From Candidatus Peribacteria bacterium (GTDB lineage: Bacteria; Patescibacteriota; Gracilibacteria; Peribacterales; Peribacteraceae): a DNA stretch of 64,000 nucleotides. The DNA lies in NCBI GenBank assembly GCA_016866875.1, contig VGKY01000005.1, forward strand, positions 1 to 64,000, in the 5' to 3' direction. The notes below the pieces were generated by a model. It saw only the letters and a list, made by a program, of their open reading frames with translations, made no database searches and was not told where the DNA came from. A program made the position numbers and the translations under genes. Positions within the stretch are counted from its first letter, which is position 1. Each line of letters begins with the position of its first letter. Below are positions 24,734-33,118 of this stretch, one piece after another.

Positions 24734-24810
24734 GGGCGCCTAGCTCAGCTGGTTAGAGCATCTCGTTTACACCGAGAGGGTCAGGGGTTCGAATCCCTTG
24801 GCGCCCACCA
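24734..24810 (+). tRNA. tRNA-Val (anticodon UAC)
   Basis: Cloverleaf with acceptor GGGCGCC/GGCGCCC, anticodon stem TCTCG/CGAGA around TTTACAC, T-arm AGGGG TTCGAAT CCCTT, and encoded CCA. A TATACT box at 24717-24722 lies upstream. The next promoter begins directly after CCA. Confidence 0.96.
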
Positions 24811-24841
24811 TTGACACAGTGCTCAGACAGTTTGGTATATA
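24811..24841 (+). promoter_or_regulatory. Promoter of the lipoprotein gene after tRNA-Val
   Basis: TTGACA (24811-24816) starts at the base after the tRNA CCA. TATATA (24836-24841) follows at 19 bp, or GTATAT at 18 bp. ATG is 3 nt past the -10, so transcription may begin within the coding region or from a slightly shifted box. Confidence 0.55.
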
Positions 24842-24844
24842 CAT

Positions 24845-25222
24845 ATGGCTCATGAGTCCCCTGAGCACAAGACATTGGCAAAAAACATAGCAAATGCGCT
24901 CAGGACCACAGCGGCAGGGGCTGTTTTATGGATGGTAGCTGGATGTACTCGAGATGAAGTGAAGAACATCGTACAGAATGATGATGCTCAAGGCGTGGTC
25001 GATGCTCGGCAGCCATTAGTGCCGGAGAAAATAGAGCAGGAAAGGAATATTCCTTCGGTCGCGAATCTAAGAACAATGGTTAGCCTTGCCGAGGAAGACT
25101 ACAGAGATCAGTGCAAATTAAGTGAGACAATACTTTCATATCACAAAATAGGTATTGAGGGAGAAGTCATTCCACGATCGAATATTCACGATCTAGCTAC
25201 GAATACGGAATCTTGCAGATAA
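24845..25222 (+). CDS. Putative lipoprotein of unknown function
   Basis: The N-terminal 35 residues end in LWMVAGC, a lipobox, with a basic n-region, so this is probably a lipoprotein with its anchored Cys near residue 34. The mature part is hydrophilic. The sequence is more AT-rich than neighbouring genes. The same frame stays open for 35 further codons after the TAA at 25222, so a nonsense truncation is conceivable, though a stretch that short can be open by chance. No family is recognised. Confidence 0.6.
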   Translation: MAHESPEHKTLAKNIANALRTTAAGAVLWMVAGCTRDEVKNIVQNDDAQGVVDARQPLVPEKIEQERNIPSVANLRTMVSLAEEDYRDQCKLSETILSYHKIGIEGEVIPRSNIHDLATNTESCR

Positions 25223-25504
25223 TTCACCTGGTACAGAAGTACTATCAGTCACCACGAGAATATACGAAGCATTGACAAAACATTTGGAAGAAGCATTGCA
25301 GAAATAAATTCTATCTTGCCACGATAAAGCATGTTTTGTACTGATTGATCCCTTGAAAAACTGAGCTCATCCCAAACCCAAACAAAAGCATCCTTGAGCT
25401 AAGCAATCAGCAAATAGTTACTTCATTTATTGATTTGGGCATGTTTTACGAACTTGACATATGTGATTATATGACGTAGATTACATTTCCTTTCTTTATT
25501 CTCT
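25223..25504 (+). promoter_or_regulatory. AT-rich gap with promoter for the DUF11 protein
   Basis: No gene is supported here. Near its end TTGACA (25454-25459) and TAGATT (25477-25482) are spaced 17 bp, giving a leader of about 16 nt for the gene at 25505. The rest is AT-rich with no hairpin worth calling. Confidence 0.7.
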
Positions 25505-26959
25505 ATGAAGACTCGTCGCTCAACCCTTGCCGTTCTCAGCGCTGCCACACTTCTGATCAGTAGCATGCACGTCATCGCTACAGGTGTAGAGGGTGCCTAT
25601 GCGTCAACATTTGCCTGCAATGATGGCGATGATAATGATCACGATGGGGGCATCGATTACCCGCTCGACGGTGGCTGTGAGTCGCCCAATGACCAAAATG
25701 AGGGACCGGGTATCTACGCGAACCGTGACCCTCGGTGGGACCTTGATCCAAGACCCGCACCGCTTCTTGTAACAGTAACGGACGGCAGGAGCTTTGCAGA
25801 GCCTGGTGATGTGCTGCACTACGACATCACTGTACAAAATCCTACCGATACGGATCGTGCGATCGCGCTTCGGGTAGCAGTGCCTGCTGAGCTTTCCCTC
25901 GAGGCAACCACGGGTAATCCTGTGGTGGATGTACGGTCACTCATCTGGCCGGAAGTTCTCGTTGCAGGAGGTCAGTCCGTTGCATATTCCTTCGCTGCAA
26001 GGATTGCTCCAGGAAGCCCAGATCTGCAAGCACTCCACGTCACTGCTTACGCTGACGAAGCGAAGGGCAGTGATACCACGAGTGTGTACCGCGGAGTGGT
26101 ACCTGCAGCGTTCTCCGTCAGTGCTACCGATGGCATCGCTGAGGCAGCTCCTGGCGACGACATTGACTATACGATTACGATCAAGAACGAGGACACCGGG
26201 CTTGCAACAGGAGTAGATGTGCACGTGTCCCTTCCGCAGTACACGGAATTCATCGGTGCTGACCAAGGGGGATCGTGGACCGGCAATGGAGTGTTTTGGA
26301 AGGGGCTGACGGTGAGCCCGAAGGGAGAGCGTGTTATCGGTCTTCGCCTCCGCGTGCGCAGCGATGCGCCCATTGGTGCGGTTATTCAGTTTGTTGCAGC
26401 AGCCAAGGGGCAACAGGGTGTAGACCGAACGAAGGTCTCCCAAACAAAGGAAGAGGCGCCGCGTGAAATCCGCAGCGAGCGCCTCGTGCTTCGTAAGAGC
26501 GCGAACCGTACGGATGTCCGCCCAGGAGAGCAGCTGATCTACACGGTGTACCTGCGCAACACGACCGACGCGGCTATACACAACGTCGTCGTGGAGGATC
26601 GCATGGACCGCAGATACATGCGCGTGGTCTCAGGAGATACGGGCTCCGTTGCAGGAGACCGCACAGTCTGGAACCTCGGCACGCTCGCACCTGGAGCATC
26701 GTGGCAGGCGCAGTACACTGTTGAGATCTCTGCTGATGCACCGCACGGAACGGAGCTGCAGAACGTGGTCAGTGTGAGTGGTGACGGTATGGAGGAAATC
26801 TCGCTCACACAACGTGTCTACATGAGCACTGTCAACGTCGTCGGTCGTATGCCTCCAACAGGAGCACCAATGGTCGACCTCGGCATGGGACTTGTAGCCG
26901 GACTCGCATCAGCACTGTCAACATTCGCAACACAGCGGATGCGCAGGATGGCGGCGTAA
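25505..26959 (+). CDS. DUF11-repeat surface protein with sortase-like C-terminus
   Basis: The 484-aa protein has a signal peptide (residues 1-34), a short Asp-rich Cys-bounded motif CNDGDDNDHDGGIDYPLDGGC that resembles a calcium-binding turn, three DUF11/Ig-like domains (each with an LxYxIxxxNxxxxxAxxVxVxxxLP pattern, near residues 85, 205 and 330), and a C-terminal MPPTG followed by a hydrophobic stretch and QRMRRMAA. The last part is a cell-wall sorting signal of LPxTG type with Met in place of Leu. It is probably a surface adhesin or structural protein. No sortase lies in the window. Confidence 0.85.
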   Translation: MKTRRSTLAVLSAATLLISSMHVIATGVEGAYASTFACNDGDDNDHDGGIDYPLDGGCESPNDQNEGPGIYANRDPRWDLDPRPAPLLVTVTDGRSFAEPGDVLHYDITVQNPTDTDRAIALRVAVPAELSLEATTGNPVVDVRSLIWPEVLVAGGQSVAYSFAARIAPGSPDLQALHVTAYADEAKGSDTTSVYRGVVPAAFSVSATDGIAEAAPGDDIDYTITIKNEDTGLATGVDVHVSLPQYTEFIGADQGGSWTGNGVFWKGLTVSPKGERVIGLRLRVRSDAPIGAVIQFVAAAKGQQGVDRTKVSQTKEEAPREIRSERLVLRKSANRTDVRPGEQLIYTVYLRNTTDAAIHNVVVEDRMDRRYMRVVSGDTGSVAGDRTVWNLGTLAPGASWQAQYTVEISADAPHGTELQNVVSVSGDGMEEISLTQRVYMSTVNVVGRMPPTGAPMVDLGMGLVAGLASALSTFATQRMRRMAA

Positions 26960-26962
26960 GGC

Positions 26963-27280
26963 CTACTGCAGCGTTCTGAGGATATCATTCGCAATATCTA
27001 TGATCGTCGAGTAGTGGAGCTCAAAAGGAATATCGAGCAGACTCGCGATAATGGAGACGATGAAGTAGGCAATGAAGGAGACGAACAGTCCGATGATGGA
27101 GTAACGAATCGTGTGGACTGCCTTGCGGATCTTGTCTTCGTTCCCTGCAGAAAGGATGAAGGTGATACCTCCGAAGATGATGAAGACAAGACAGAGGATG
27201 GTGGCGAAGATCAAAGACAGTGCAACAAACGTCGCTACAACTTCAACAGGACTAGCATTTTCAAGAAGATCACGAAGCAT
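26963..27280 (-). CDS. VirB2/TrbC-like type IV secretion pilin (small two-helix membrane protein)
   Basis: Two helices (residues about 15-42 and 60-85) are separated by SAGNEDKIRKAVHTIRYSIIG. This matches the T4SS_pilin-like proteins common in candidate-phyla genomes: GGITFILSAGNEDKI followed by an FxSFIAYFIV helix. Such proteins are thought to form or resemble conjugative pilins; the role in these organisms is not established. No VirB4 or VirB6 gene is adjacent. It converges on the DUF11 surface-protein gene with a 3-bp gap. Confidence 0.75.
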   Translation of the reverse strand: MLRDLLENASPVEVVATFVALSLIFATILCLVFIIFGGITFILSAGNEDKIRKAVHTIRYSIIGLFVSFIAYFIVSIIASLLDIPFELHYSTIIDIANDILRTLQ

Positions 27281-27291
27281 GAGAAGGAGGG

Positions 27292-27552
27292 TTAGGAAAC
27301 GGGTTCGAGAATCTTCAGGTTCACACGCTGCTTTGCAGAACCACCGATGATCCGCAGGAGTGTACGTAGAGCCTTGACCGTTTGCCCCCCTTTGCCGATG
27401 AGCTTACCCATATCACGCTCGCTGACCTTCACGGTATGCAGCACGCCGAGATCATCAACCGTAGAGGTGATCTCCAGTTCATCGTGGTCCTCCACGATGC
27501 TCTCCAGTACGTACTGGAGAAATGCATAGCCCGGCTGCTGTGTGTCACTCAT
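27292..27552 (-). CDS. khpA: KH-domain RNA-binding protein KhpA
   Basis: The 86-aa protein contains one KH domain with the RNA-contacting loop MGKLIGKGGQTVKALRTLL. It resembles KhpA/YlqC, which is usually encoded next to rpsP as it is here. In Firmicutes KhpA works with KhpB on mRNA stability and cell elongation. It overlaps no other gene and is probably in one transcript with rpsP. Confidence 0.92.
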   Translation of the reverse strand: MSDTQQPGYAFLQYVLESIVEDHDELEITSTVDDLGVLHTVKVSERDMGKLIGKGGQTVKALRTLLRIIGGSAKQRVNLKILEPVS

Positions 27553-27607
27553 GCAAAAACCATACTACACGGAACCAGACGTCTATCAATGCCATTGTGC
27601 ATGCTGC

Positions 27608-27967
27608 CTAGGCCTGCGGTGCCTCCGCCGGTGGCGGAGTTGCAGCTGCTGGCGCTGGGGTCGCGGGTGCGACCTCCTCTGCATTCTTAGATTTGCGCTT
27701 GGCATAACGCGTGATGTAGCGATCGAGGCCTTTCACACCGTTTTTCGAAAGGAGACGGGCAGCCGTATCGCTCGCCATTGCACCCTTGGAAACCCAGTAC
27801 TGGACGCGCTCGACATTCACTTCAACAACAGGCGGCTGAGCTGCCGGAAGATAGTGACCGAGGTACTCATGAACCCCACCCTTGACCGGATTGGACTTCT
27901 CAGCAACCGCAATGCGGTAGGTAGGTATATTCTCTCGGCCGGTGCGCTGGAGTCGGATGATGAGCAT
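27608..27967 (-). CDS. rpsP: 30S ribosomal protein bS16
   Basis: The conserved core MLIIRLQRTGRENIPTYRIAVAEKSNPVKGG is followed by EYLGHYLP and a Lys-rich segment. An Ala/Pro-rich tail of about 30 residues extends past the usual end. ATG at 27967 matches the family start; ATG 27979 is possible. A promoter TTGCGT-N16-TAGACT lies upstream. Its pairing with khpA is the classical rpsP neighbourhood, but rimM and trmD are absent. Confidence 0.95.
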   Translation of the reverse strand: MLIIRLQRTGRENIPTYRIAVAEKSNPVKGGVHEYLGHYLPAAQPPVVEVNVERVQYWVSKGAMASDTAARLLSKNGVKGLDRYITRYAKRKSKNAEEVAPATPAPAAATPPPAEAPQA

Positions 27968-28032
27968 GGCAAAGCGCATTGAGCGCTGATGGAGTCTACC
28001 AACTGGCTGCATCAACGCAAGCAAATCCATGC

Positions 28033-29085
28033 CTATCTTCCCGGATGTACCTCACGGAGTGCCTCAGAGACGCGAGCAGCAACCGCAGACCAACGAGGTC
28101 GGGAGTAGCGAACCGGGCGCTTCGGGGGAGATGCTATCGCTGCTGCAAGCGAAGAGACGTCACCGTGCACAAGGCAGGCACTTCCCGAGGCGGTTTCGGG
28201 AATTGCGGTGCTACGAGGCGCTATGACGGGGCAACCGCAGCTCAGAGCCTCGGCAATGGGAAGGCAGAACCCCTCGTGCATGGATGCCGTGACGAAACAT
28301 TGCGCACCAGAGTAGAGACACGGCAGGTCATCGTCATCCACCGGAGAAAGCACGCGCGCACGATCGTACGGTGCCGCCAGGCGCTTTCCATTGGGCGCCA
28401 CCAGGACGATTGCAAGATCTGCGACTCCCGATGCGTCCCATGCCTGCAGCAGGCGATCAACATGCTTATGTGGCTTTACTGAGCCGACGTAGAGAACGTA
28501 GGGCTGCGAAATACCGTACTTCGTAAGGACACGATGAACCTCTGCATCGGGAACGGGCGCGAACTCCCGCCCCACGCCTTCACCGATGACTCTCGCCTTC
28601 TGAAACGCGCTGTGGCCGTATGCACCGCCGATCTCCAATGCGGTATACGTACTGACGGGGAGTAGACACAGCGATGCACGAATGGTGTAGCCCATTTGCA
28701 TGCGGTACATCGCCCTGCGAAGGAGCGACGCAGATCCAGGGGATGCATGGAGGATGAGATCATGGATCACCGCGACAAACGGAACAGGACATCGCAGGGG
28801 GACATTGAAATGCATGGCGAGGAAGATGTCGCACGCTGAGGAAGCGATGATCTTGGGAAAGCGCAGGTGCTCAGCGAGGGAGTAGTGGGGAATGTCTGCT
28901 GTGACAATCCGAAAGGGGGAACCTCCACGAAGGGTACTGATCCACGACTCCGAAGCGCTCCGCACGAAAAGCACATACGTTACATGGTCACCCCGCGCAA
29001 TAAGCGCGCTCGTCAATTCACGCGTGAAGCGACCAAGACCCGTCTGTCCCCCTGCAAATCTGCAATCGATACCTATTGTTTTCAC
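28033..29085 (-). CDS. Glycosyltransferase family 4 (GT-B)
   Basis: The 350-aa protein starts VKTIGIDCRFAGGQTGLGRFTRELTSAL, typical of GT4 enzymes, and has the C-terminal nucleotide-sugar site PYVLYVGSVKPHKHVDRLLQAW and the ExE-type motif MHEGFCLPIAEALSCGCPVIA. It probably adds a sugar from a nucleotide donor to a surface glycan. The GTG start at 29085 is supported by GACAAT 6 nt upstream and TTGCTG as -35. It is divergent from prmC by 35 bp. Confidence 0.9.
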   Translation of the reverse strand: MKTIGIDCRFAGGQTGLGRFTRELTSALIARGDHVTYVLFVRSASESWISTLRGGSPFRIVTADIPHYSLAEHLRFPKIIASSACDIFLAMHFNVPLRCPVPFVAVIHDLILHASPGSASLLRRAMYRMQMGYTIRASLCLLPVSTYTALEIGGAYGHSAFQKARVIGEGVGREFAPVPDAEVHRVLTKYGISQPYVLYVGSVKPHKHVDRLLQAWDASGVADLAIVLVAPNGKRLAAPYDRARVLSPVDDDDLPCLYSGAQCFVTASMHEGFCLPIAEALSCGCPVIAPRSTAIPETASGSACLVHGDVSSLAAAIASPPKRPVRYSRPRWSAVAARVSEALREVHPGR

Positions 29086-29120
29086 TTCGCCATTGTCCCA
29101 TTGTTCTGCGCGAGTCAGCA

Positions 29121-29909
29121 ATGCGTATCACCGATGCACTTTTACAGGCACAGATCCACCCCGTTGATGCGGAGGTGCTGCTTGCTTGGGTACTGCATTG
29201 CGATCGCGCATCCTTGCTCGCACACCCCGAGCGTCCTTTGCCGCTTCAAGCAGAGCGTCAGTGGCGTGAGGTCCAAGAGCGCAGGAGGAAAGGGGAGCCA
29301 GTGTCGTACATCATTGGCGAGAGGGAATTCTATGGCAGGATCTTTCGGGTCGATCGTCGCGTACACATTCCCCGTCCTGCAACGGAGAATCTCGTGGAAA
29401 TGACATTAGATTTCCTTCGGTCTCCAAAGCAGGGCGTACGCGAGCTGGAGCCGGGAATCGTCGGTATATCACGGGTACTTCGCACAGGTACTGAAATACA
29501 CTCGGTCGTCGACATCGGCACCGGATCCGGATGCATAGCTATCACCATCGCCCTCGAGCGACCAGATCTGCGGGTCATTGCCGTGGACATCAGTGAGGAT
29601 GCCCTCGATGTTGCACGGGAAAATGCACTACGGCTCGGGGCGCGCAATGTGCGTTTTTTGCAATCGGATCTTATGGCCGGCCTCTCTTCTCTTCAGGATC
29701 CGTACATTGTAGTCAGCAATCCTCCATATCTATCATCCGAAGATATCAACAAACATGGGGATTTACGCTTTGAGCCTCGCCTCGCTCTGGATGGAGGCGT
29801 TGCACGCACATCGGTCATCGATCGGCTTCTCTACCAAACGGCAAAAAATCATTGCCATGGCATCATTATCGAATGCATGGCAACTGAGCTTTCAGATACT
29901 CTTCACTGA
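29121..29909 (+). CDS. prmC: Peptide chain release factor N5-glutamine methyltransferase PrmC (HemK), shortened
   Basis: PrmC methylates the GGQ glutamine of release factors. The N-terminal helical domain starts MRITDALLQAQIHPVDAEVLL; the methyltransferase domain has VVDIGTGSGCIAITIAL (SAM loop), VIAVDISEDALDVA and the catalytic VVSNPPYLS. The start at 29121 matches the family. The protein ends IIIECMATELSDTLH, lacking about 20-30 residues of the usual last strand and helix. A late frameshift or natural trimming are both possible. Confidence 0.88.
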   Translation: MRITDALLQAQIHPVDAEVLLAWVLHCDRASLLAHPERPLPLQAERQWREVQERRRKGEPVSYIIGEREFYGRIFRVDRRVHIPRPATENLVEMTLDFLRSPKQGVRELEPGIVGISRVLRTGTEIHSVVDIGTGSGCIAITIALERPDLRVIAVDISEDALDVARENALRLGARNVRFLQSDLMAGLSSLQDPYIVVSNPPYLSSEDINKHGDLRFEPRLALDGGVARTSVIDRLLYQTAKNHCHGIIIECMATELSDTLH

Positions 29910-30003
29910 TGTGGTCTGCTGTGTGAGATGGTAGGTAAAGTATTGGGCTCTACATAGAGAATAAGCAGCATTTTTGTTCAAAAAAGAAACAGCGGTCAAT
30001 GCA

Positions 30004-30031
30004 TTGACGAAAAGGGGCAAACTCATACAAT
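30004..30031 (+). promoter_or_regulatory. Promoter of the HPr-like gene
   Basis: TTGACG (30004-30009), 16 bp, TACAAT (30026-30031), then 9 nt to ATG at 30041. The expected start site is within about 3 nt of the start codon. Confidence 0.75.
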
Positions 30032-30040
30032 CCGGCGACA

Positions 30041-30325
30041 ATGACAAATCCTCATGAGGAATTTAATGTCGTAGTTACTGCAAAAGATGGACTGCATTTG
30101 GTGCCCGTGTCGCGCATCGTAAAACTTGCTCAAGAGACAAAGAGTGAAGGAATCGTTACCGTTCAAGGAAAGAACCCTGCGAACATCACAGATATTTTTG
30201 GTTTAATGCTTCTCGCTATTGCTGCCGAAACACCATTGAAAATTCAAGTGACTATCTCGGAGGATTCTGAAAGATTTCGGCAGGGATTCATTGCCTTATG
30301 TGAGGGCAGCGATGGCACACAATAA
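30041..30325 (+). CDS. HPr-like phosphocarrier domain protein
   Basis: The 94-aa protein has the HPr fold pattern: DGLHLVPVSRIVKLAQ at the site that is GLHARPA in HPr (phosphorylatable His15 kept, Arg17 replaced by Val), and ANITDIFGLMLLAI at the regulatory Ser46 region (Ser not conserved). HPr carries phosphate in the sugar phosphotransferase system. No Enzyme I or II or HPr kinase gene is present here, so it may be a regulatory orphan. It has a strong promoter of its own and precedes purA. Confidence 0.8.
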   Translation: MTNPHEEFNVVVTAKDGLHLVPVSRIVKLAQETKSEGIVTVQGKNPANITDIFGLMLLAIAAETPLKIQVTISEDSERFRQGFIALCEGSDGTQ

Positions 30326-30345
30326 ATGCATCTGGTACAGTTCCA

Positions 30346-31584
30346 ATGCTCATGAAAGCAAACAGTGCCGCAGTCGGAGATTGCACCGCCGTCATCGGCA
30401 CCCAGTGGGGGGATGAAGGCAAGGGGAAGATCATCGACATGCTTGCAGCGGAATATGATGTGATCGCGCGTGCGTGTGGTGGCGCAAATGCTGGCCACAC
30501 CATCGTCGTTGCTGGGAAGAAGCATGTGTTCCGCCTGCTTCCGAGCGGATGTCTGCATGAGCACGCCCAGATCGTGCTGGGTTCGGGAATGGTGATTCAT
30601 CTCCCGACGCTCATCGAGGAGATCGATTTGCTACGCCAAGCCGGCATAGACATTGTTCCCCGTCTGAAGATTTCCCACGAAGCACACATCCTCTTTGATT
30701 TTCACAAGCTCCTCGATGGAGCCAATGAAGATCACCGCGCGAAGACTGGAAAGGGGATTGGCACAACGCGCCGTGGCATAGGGCCTGCATACTGCGATAA
30801 GGCAGCACGCATCGGCATACGCATGGAGAGAATTTCTGAAAATTTGGCAGAGGATCTTTCCGCGAGAAAGGATACTCTGCAGCGTGCATACGGTATCACA
30901 ATAGATGTTGATGCCGAGTGCAGATGCATTGAGGAAAGCGCAAAGATTGTTGCTTCCTCCGTGACAGATACGGTCGCGTTTCTCTCCGCAATGCGGTCAT
31001 CGAGAAAGCACATCCTCATCGAGGGGGCACAGGCAACCTTACTCGACATTGACCATGGTACATATCCGTATGTCACCAGTAGCTCTACGACCGTTGCCGG
31101 TGCGCTGCAGGGGCTAGGACTTCCGCCACAGTGCATCGGTGAAGTCATTGGTGTTGCCAAAGCGTACTGTACCCGCGTGGGGGCGGGGGATTTCCTTACG
31201 GAAGTCCAGGGCGAAACGGGCGAACGATTGCGGGAGCGGGGAGGAGAGTATGGCTCCGTCACCAAGCGACCGCGTCGATGTGGATGGCTGTTTCTTCCGG
31301 ATCTTCAGCGCAGCGCCATGATCAATGGATGTACGTGCCTCAACATCACCAAACTCGACGTACTCGATACGGAGGAAGTAATCCGCATCGGAGTAGGGGA
31401 GTCGCAGGGTAAAGCAGTGTACAAGGACTTTGCAGGCTGGATGTGCAGCACAGCGGGAGTTGCATCCTATGAGAGGCTTCCAAAAAATGCGCAGGTGCTC
31501 ATCGAATGTATTGAAATGGAAACCGGCGTTCCAATCAGATACATAGGCACAGGGCAAGGGAGGGGAGAGATGATCATACGTTGA
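30346..31584 (+). CDS. purA: Adenylosuccinate synthetase
   Basis: PurA joins IMP and aspartate using GTP in AMP synthesis. The P-loop-like VIGTQWGDEGKGKIIDMLA, NAGHTIV, GTTRRGIGPAYCDKAARIGIR and EGAQATLLDIDHGTYPYVTSSSTT blocks are all present. Length 412 aa is normal. A TACAGT box lies 4 nt before ATG 30346 and 10 nt before ATG 30352, so the start could be the second. No other purine gene is adjacent, which suggests a salvage or interconversion role. Confidence 0.96.
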   Translation: MLMKANSAAVGDCTAVIGTQWGDEGKGKIIDMLAAEYDVIARACGGANAGHTIVVAGKKHVFRLLPSGCLHEHAQIVLGSGMVIHLPTLIEEIDLLRQAGIDIVPRLKISHEAHILFDFHKLLDGANEDHRAKTGKGIGTTRRGIGPAYCDKAARIGIRMERISENLAEDLSARKDTLQRAYGITIDVDAECRCIEESAKIVASSVTDTVAFLSAMRSSRKHILIEGAQATLLDIDHGTYPYVTSSSTTVAGALQGLGLPPQCIGEVIGVAKAYCTRVGAGDFLTEVQGETGERLRERGGEYGSVTKRPRRCGWLFLPDLQRSAMINGCTCLNITKLDVLDTEEVIRIGVGESQGKAVYKDFAGWMCSTAGVASYERLPKNAQVLIECIEMETGVPIRYIGTGQGRGEMIIR

Positions 31585-31629
31585 TTGCTTTGGCTTGCAG
31601 ATGCTTAAAGGGGGCAGTATATATTCATC

Positions 31630-32196
31630 ATGCCGCTAACGAGGATACGTTGTAATGCGTTCGAGAAGACCGATTCTTCACCCCAGATGCAGGGGATTGG
31701 GCCGCGGGAGCTCCCCTCATTCGATCCTGAACACCGAGCCTTTGCAACGATCATGCAGCGCGCTGCGCATCAGAATTTTGCAGAGATTGATTTTCAACCG
31801 AAGAAATGGCCGCTGCCAGAAGGCAGAAATCTTGAAGCTGATAATTTTAACTTTTTGGACGAACCCTCTTATGCAGCTGACTTTCACGTGTGCTTCGTCG
31901 AATCACTCTTCGATATCGGGCCAGAAATCGCACACTTGGTTTACAACCGCCGTAGGAGTGCACTGATGGTGTTGATTGTTTCCGATAAGCCTGTAGTCAA
32001 TGAGTACACGGAGGATATACGACGCGGCCTAGGTGCCGTTGCTGCGTCGGATTTTCAACGAGCGGAGGGCAACATTGTTACCCCAGCAATGTACACAGGT
32101 GAAACGTACAATGCAGAGTCAGCTGGTAAAATTGCCTACTTTTATGTCCGCGATCGCGCAAATGCGCTTGAGCGCCTGGAGATGATCTTTCTGTGA
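31630..32196 (+). CDS. Hypothetical protein
   Basis: The frame encodes 188 aa without signal peptide or membrane segment. The C-terminal half alternates hydrophobic strands and helices (SALMVLIVSDKPVVNEYTEDIRRG), suggesting a compact alpha/beta domain. TTGCAG-N17-TATATA at 31595-31623 with 6 nt to ATG supports transcription and a leaderless mRNA. It converges with nadK at a 2-bp gap. I do not recognise the family. Confidence 0.7.
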   Translation: MPLTRIRCNAFEKTDSSPQMQGIGPRELPSFDPEHRAFATIMQRAAHQNFAEIDFQPKKWPLPEGRNLEADNFNFLDEPSYAADFHVCFVESLFDIGPEIAHLVYNRRRSALMVLIVSDKPVVNEYTEDIRRGLGAVAASDFQRAEGNIVTPAMYTGETYNAESAGKIAYFYVRDRANALERLEMIFL

Positions 32197-32198
32197 AT

Positions 32199-33074
32199 CT
32201 ACTCCCCCCACTTCAGCTTCCTGCGCAGTGTATGGAAAAAGGTATCCTGTGCTTTGCGCAGCAGCGAGATGGATGCTCCGGAGCCTAAGATTTCAATGGA
32301 GTCACCGCTTCGGAGAGGCTCGTAAACCTGTCCGTCGAGCGTGAGCACGACCTGAGCATTCTGAAACTTCACGTGCTTCATGGCGATCTGAACCGTTACG
32401 GGGTGCTCACTGGGGATCACCACCGGTTTCTGACTGAAGCTATGGGGATTGATGGGAGTGAGAATCGTGGCTGACAGAGTGGGGTGAACAATGGGTCCTC
32501 CCGCTGCGAGGGAATACGCCGTGCTTCCGGTAGGCGTGGCGATGATCAGTCCGTCGGAGTGAAATGTCGTGAGCGGCTCTCCGCGGACCGAGACCTCGAG
32601 ATCAACGAGACGAGCCATCGTGCCCTGTGCAATGACTGCTTCATTCAATGCGTAGCCTGCGAAGAACTGCTTTTCGTTTCGGCGTGCGCTGACATGAATC
32701 AAGCTGCGAGTCTCGACGACTCCGCCGCCGGCGATCATCCGAGGGAGCTCCGTAGCTGCCTCATGAAGCTCGAGCTCAGCGAGAAAACCAATAGTGCCAC
32801 GATTGATGCTCAGGATGGGAACGGCGAATTCCGTTAAAATCCGGATGCTTCTGAGAATTGTGCCGTCTCCACCGATGACAAGTAACAAGTCGATTTCGGA
32901 TTCCTTGCAAAAGACGGGAAGATTCTTCCAGGCCTGAACCTCGGTTTTTCTCTCAGCGTCGACGAGCACAGAAACTCCTGTTGATTGGAGAATGCTGAGG
33001 ATTTCTGCGATAGTATCCTCCTTTCGTTCGAGAGAGGATTTCACCGTCAGCCCAACGCGCTTATAGGTAGGCAC
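32199..33074 (-). CDS. nadK: NAD kinase
   Basis: NadK phosphorylates NAD to NADP. The GGDGTILRSIRIL motif (ATP/NAD binding and catalytic Asp) is near residue 69, NRGTIGFLAEL follows, and the DGLIIATPTGSTAYSLAAGGPIVHP block is diagnostic. Length 291 aa is normal. GTG at 33074 is preceded by TACACT (33086-33081) at 6 nt, fitting leaderless translation. NADP supply is relevant to the GapB-like enzyme encoded at 36132. Confidence 0.96.
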   Translation of the reverse strand: MPTYKRVGLTVKSSLERKEDTIAEILSILQSTGVSVLVDAERKTEVQAWKNLPVFCKESEIDLLLVIGGDGTILRSIRILTEFAVPILSINRGTIGFLAELELHEAATELPRMIAGGGVVETRSLIHVSARRNEKQFFAGYALNEAVIAQGTMARLVDLEVSVRGEPLTTFHSDGLIIATPTGSTAYSLAAGGPIVHPTLSATILTPINPHSFSQKPVVIPSEHPVTVQIAMKHVKFQNAQVVLTLDGQVYEPLRSGDSIEILGSGASISLLRKAQDTFFHTLRRKLKWGE

Positions 33075-33118
33075 AGCAGTAGTGTAGAGACCTTGAAGGG
33101 CAAGCAGAAGGTAATTGG

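Noticed and set aside
25223-25330. In-frame 35-codon continuation after the stop of the lipoprotein at 24845
   Set aside because: A stretch of this length is open by chance often enough, and no similarity supports a read-through or nonsense mutation.
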